DNA of 64,000 nt from Betaproteobacteria bacterium (GTDB lineage Bacteria; Pseudomonadota; Gammaproteobacteria; Burkholderiales; SG8-39), in the NCBI GenBank assembly GCA_004297625.1, contig SCTY01000026.1:216771-280770 (forward strand), given 5' to 3'. Position 1 is the stretch's first letter. The number at the start of each line of letters is the position of its first letter. The notes beneath the pieces are model-generated. The model ran no database searches. It saw nothing but the letters and a program-made list of their open reading frames with translations, and was not told where the DNA came from. This document shows positions 62,060 through 64,000 of this stretch, in pieces. Position numbers and translations under genes: made by a program.

Positions 62060-63145
62060 TCAAGGACTCACGCGCAGCGCGCCGCGGCGCACCTGGTCGA
62101 GCTCCATCGATTCGAAGAGCGCCTTGAAGTTGCCCTCGCCGAAGCCTTCGTCGCCTTTGCGCTGGATGATCTCGAAGAAGATCGGGCCGATCATGGTATT
62201 CGTGAAGATCTGGAGCAGCAGCCCGCCGCCCGGGCTGCCGTCCAGGAGAATTTTTCGCTTCTTCAGTTCCTCCACGGGTTCACCGTGGTTAGGCAAGCGC
62301 TTGTCCAGAAGCTCGTAGTACGTGTCCGGCGTATCCAGCAGCTCGACACCCAACGCATCAACCGTTTTGTAGATATCCGCGGCGTGCAGCGCGATGTGCT
62401 GGATGCCCTCGCCATGATACGCATCGAGGTACTCCTGCACCTGCGAGCGGTCGTCGGAGGATTCGTTGATCGGGATGCGGATCTTGCCGCATGGACTCGT
62501 CATCGCCTTGGACTTGAGGCCCGTGAGCTTGCCTTCGATGTCGAAGTAGCGGATCTCGCGGAAATTGAAGAGCCGCTCGTAGAACTCGGCCCACTCGGCC
62601 ATGCGGCCGCGGTGCACGTTGTGGGTGAGGTGATCGACGTAGGCGAGGCCCGCTCCCGCAGGCGCCGGTGCCTCGCCGCGCCAGAACGCCTCGAAGCCGG
62701 CGAGCGGCCGGAAGTCGACGTCGTAGATGGTGTTGCCGTACGCGTTCTCCGGGTAGCGGTCGACGAGGTAAATGAGCGAGTCGCCGATACCCTTGATCGC
62801 CGGGATGTTGAGCTCGCCGGGGCCCGGGCGCGCCTCGACGCCCCAGGCGCCGCGCTCGACGAGCTTGTCGTAGGCTCGTGCCGCGTCCTTCACCCGCCAG
62901 GCCATCGCGCACACGCTCGGGCCGTGGCGGCGCGCGAAGTTCTGCGCGAACGAGCGCGGCTCGGCATTGACGATGAAGTTCACGTCGCCCTGCTTGTAGA
63001 GCAGCACGTCCTTGTGCCGGTGCTTCGCCACCGCCTTGAAGCCCATGCGCTCGAAGAGTGCCCCGAGCGCCTTGGGGTCGGGCGCGGCGTACTCGACGAA
63101 CTCGAAGCCGTCGGTGTCGATCGGGTTTTCCCAGTGGCTGGTCAT
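62060..63145 (-). CDS. hppD: 4-hydroxyphenylpyruvate dioxygenase
   Basis: Fe(II) enzyme of 361 residues forming homogentisate from 4-hydroxyphenylpyruvate in tyrosine breakdown. The metal ligands are His in YVDHLTHNVHRGR (~residue 160), His in GIQHIALHAADIY (~240) and Glu in GPIFFEIIQRKGDEGFGEGNFKALFESME (~320); all are present. Start ATG at 63145 (MTSHWENPIDTDGFEFVEYAAP). Its product is the substrate of HmgA at 21566-22870, but the genes are 39 kb apart. Confidence 0.96.
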   Translation of the reverse strand: MTSHWENPIDTDGFEFVEYAAPDPKALGALFERMGFKAVAKHRHKDVLLYKQGDVNFIVNAEPRSFAQNFARRHGPSVCAMAWRVKDAARAYDKLVERGAWGVEARPGPGELNIPAIKGIGDSLIYLVDRYPENAYGNTIYDVDFRPLAGFEAFWRGEAPAPAGAGLAYVDHLTHNVHRGRMAEWAEFYERLFNFREIRYFDIEGKLTGLKSKAMTSPCGKIRIPINESSDDRSQVQEYLDAYHGEGIQHIALHAADIYKTVDALGVELLDTPDTYYELLDKRLPNHGEPVEELKKRKILLDGSPGGGLLLQIFTNTMIGPIFFEIIQRKGDEGFGEGNFKALFESMELDQVRRGALRVSP

Positions 63146-63213
63146 CGGTGAGATGCTACCCTGCACAAAAAGCCAGTACCTCCTATTTCTCTGGAGCGTC
63201 AGGACTACGCCCT

Positions 63214-63234
63214 AAATGGGGACAGACCCTATTT
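63214..63234. repeat. palindromic repeat at 3' end of the transposase
   Basis: AAATGGGGACAGACCCTATTT; it supplies the TAG stop of the transposase gene (63229-63231). Confidence 0.85.
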
Positions 63235-63855
63235 CAGGCTTGCCGGACGGCGGCCGCGTGGCTTTGCCGGCACGCCGAGCCGCCAGCCATTGCGCGTGGC
63301 CTTGCGGATCTCCTCTGCGATGCGGCTATCCAGCGGGACTTCGAATAGCGAGCGGTATCCGCGGCCGATCGATTCAAGTGCCGCGTGCCGCGTGATCAAG
63401 GGGTCCTCGTGTCCAAGCGCATTCACGCGGAAGCTCGACCAGGAATACGCATCGGGATTCGACACCATCTTGGCGCGCACGGGATTGAGCTCGATATACC
63501 GGTAGCACGCGAGCACGTAGTCTTCCGTTGGCACCAGGCAGGAATGGAAGCGGCCCTCCCAGAGTGTGCCGCTGCGGCCGTGCGCCATATTGAAGGTCTG
63601 CACATAGCACTGCCCGAGGTGCTTCATGAGCTTTGCGCACGCGGCCGCGGACGCAGGCGTGAGAAGCAGGTGCACATGGTTAGTCATCAGGCAGTAGGCA
63701 TGGATCGCACAGCCAAACTCGGGCGCGTACTCGCGCAAATAGCGCAGGTACGTTCGGTAATCGGACCCAGCCACGAAACAGGCCGAGCGGTTGTTGCCCC
63801 GCTGGATCACGTGGAGCGCTACGTCCGGCAGGACAACCCGCGCAGTTCTGGGCAT
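63229..63855 (-). CDS. rayT: REP-associated tyrosine transposase
   Basis: Y1/IS200-like transposase of 208 residues. HUH motif: NHVHLLL (~residue 65) and the catalytic Tyr in YVLACYRYIELNPVRAKMV (~120-135). Early motif RVVLPDVALHVIQRGNNRSACF is diagnostic of RAYT/TnpA_REP proteins, which cut and paste single-stranded palindromic REP elements but are not flanked by IS ends. It is bordered on both sides by GGGGTC-type palindromes found throughout the window, so they are its likely substrates. ATG at 63855 is chosen at the family start. Confidence 0.9.
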   Translation of the reverse strand: MPRTARVVLPDVALHVIQRGNNRSACFVAGSDYRTYLRYLREYAPEFGCAIHAYCLMTNHVHLLLTPASAAACAKLMKHLGQCYVQTFNMAHGRSGTLWEGRFHSCLVPTEDYVLACYRYIELNPVRAKMVSNPDAYSWSSFRVNALGHEDPLITRHAALESIGRGYRSLFEVPLDSRIAEEIRKATRNGWRLGVPAKPRGRRPASLK

Positions 63856-63902
63856 ATGGCGGCAACGCGCCTCATGCTGGCGCGGTTGACGCTGCGCGTC
63901 CT

Positions 63903-63923
63903 GAAATGGGGTCTGGGTGATTT
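63903..63923. repeat. partial palindromic repeat upstream of the transposase
   Basis: GAAATGGGGTCTGGGTGATTTC keeps the outer arms and left half but has lost the inner right half (GTCCC becomes GGTG). With 63214-63234 it brackets rayT. Confidence 0.65.
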
Positions 63924-64000
63924 CAACCCGTCGAGGCAACAGTAGCTTTTAACGCCTCCGACGGCGTACGCCAGTTTAAGGTTTCTCGAGGGCGTTCGTT

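Noticed and set aside
19188..63923. Possible CRISPR array made by the repeated palindromes
   Set aside because: The copies are scattered over tens of kb, variable and without regular spacers; no cas genes were seen.

Overview
The window is a GC-rich chromosomal stretch, probably from a betaproteobacterium. The basis is family resemblance: the style of the tyrosine-degradation enzymes, the FecR/YjbH/WecA-type exopolysaccharide genes, and a REP-associated transposase with its palindromes. No rRNA, tRNA, CRISPR array or phage module was seen. Genus cannot be settled from this sequence alone.

Layout. (1) 1-16.1 kb: a polysaccharide cluster with glycosyltransferases, an FkbM methyltransferase, a candidate repeat-unit polymerase, three large GT-C-like membrane proteins, a PssD/PssE pair, a carbamoyltransferase, a WbpA-type UDP-sugar dehydrogenase and a WecA/MraY-type initiating transferase. 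(2) 16.2-22.9 kb: a FecR protein, a TPR protein, fumarylacetoacetase and homogentisate dioxygenase. A small island (YefM/PIN toxin-antitoxin plus an AAA/DUF4143 ATPase) lies between the last two. (3) 22.9-31.9 kb: two tandem small secreted GfcA/YjbE-like proteins, a toxin-antitoxin and pseudogene patch, a YjbH-like protein fused to a PAP2 phosphatase, and a second FecR protein whose tail matches the small proteins. (4) 31.9-53.3 kb: a second, fuller polysaccharide cluster with a second WecA-type transferase, a GDP-heptose pathway (transaldolase, GmhB, GmhA, HddC, HddA), sugar-modifying enzymes, a Wzx flippase, an AT-rich Wzy patch, a C-methyltransferase, Wzz and Wza. (5) 53.3-62 kb: a gene graveyard (Fic, HigBA, antitoxin-nucleotidyltransferase, AAA ATPase and fcl fragments) mixed with intact HepT/MntA, fcl, gmd, a second gmd-like gene, galE and an ATPase. 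(6) 62-64 kb: 4-hydroxyphenylpyruvate dioxygenase and a REP-associated tyrosine transposase.

How it fits together. HppD, HmgA and FahA catalyse consecutive steps of tyrosine breakdown, all on the minus strand, but hppD is about 39 kb from hmgA with the heptose/fucose polysaccharide locus in between. That locus can make GDP-heptose from sedoheptulose 7-phosphate, GDP-fucose, and UDP-galactose or UDP-GalNAc, polymerise units (Wzx/Wzy/Wzz) and export polymer (Wza). No Wzc kinase or Wzb phosphatase was seen. The GfcA/YjbE-like, YjbH and FecR genes look like an accessory secretion or surface-assembly module.

A family of short palindromes (core GGGGTC-N-GACCCC and variants) occurs at about 15 places, often at gene 3' ends where it supplies stop codons. 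The transposase at the right end is flanked by the same palindromes. The strongest leads are the YjbH-PAP2 fusion, the tail shared by FecR and the small secreted proteins, a tandem duplication that left a piece of hmgA behind, a sugar dehydrogenase lacking its catalytic cysteine, and the palindrome/transposase system.
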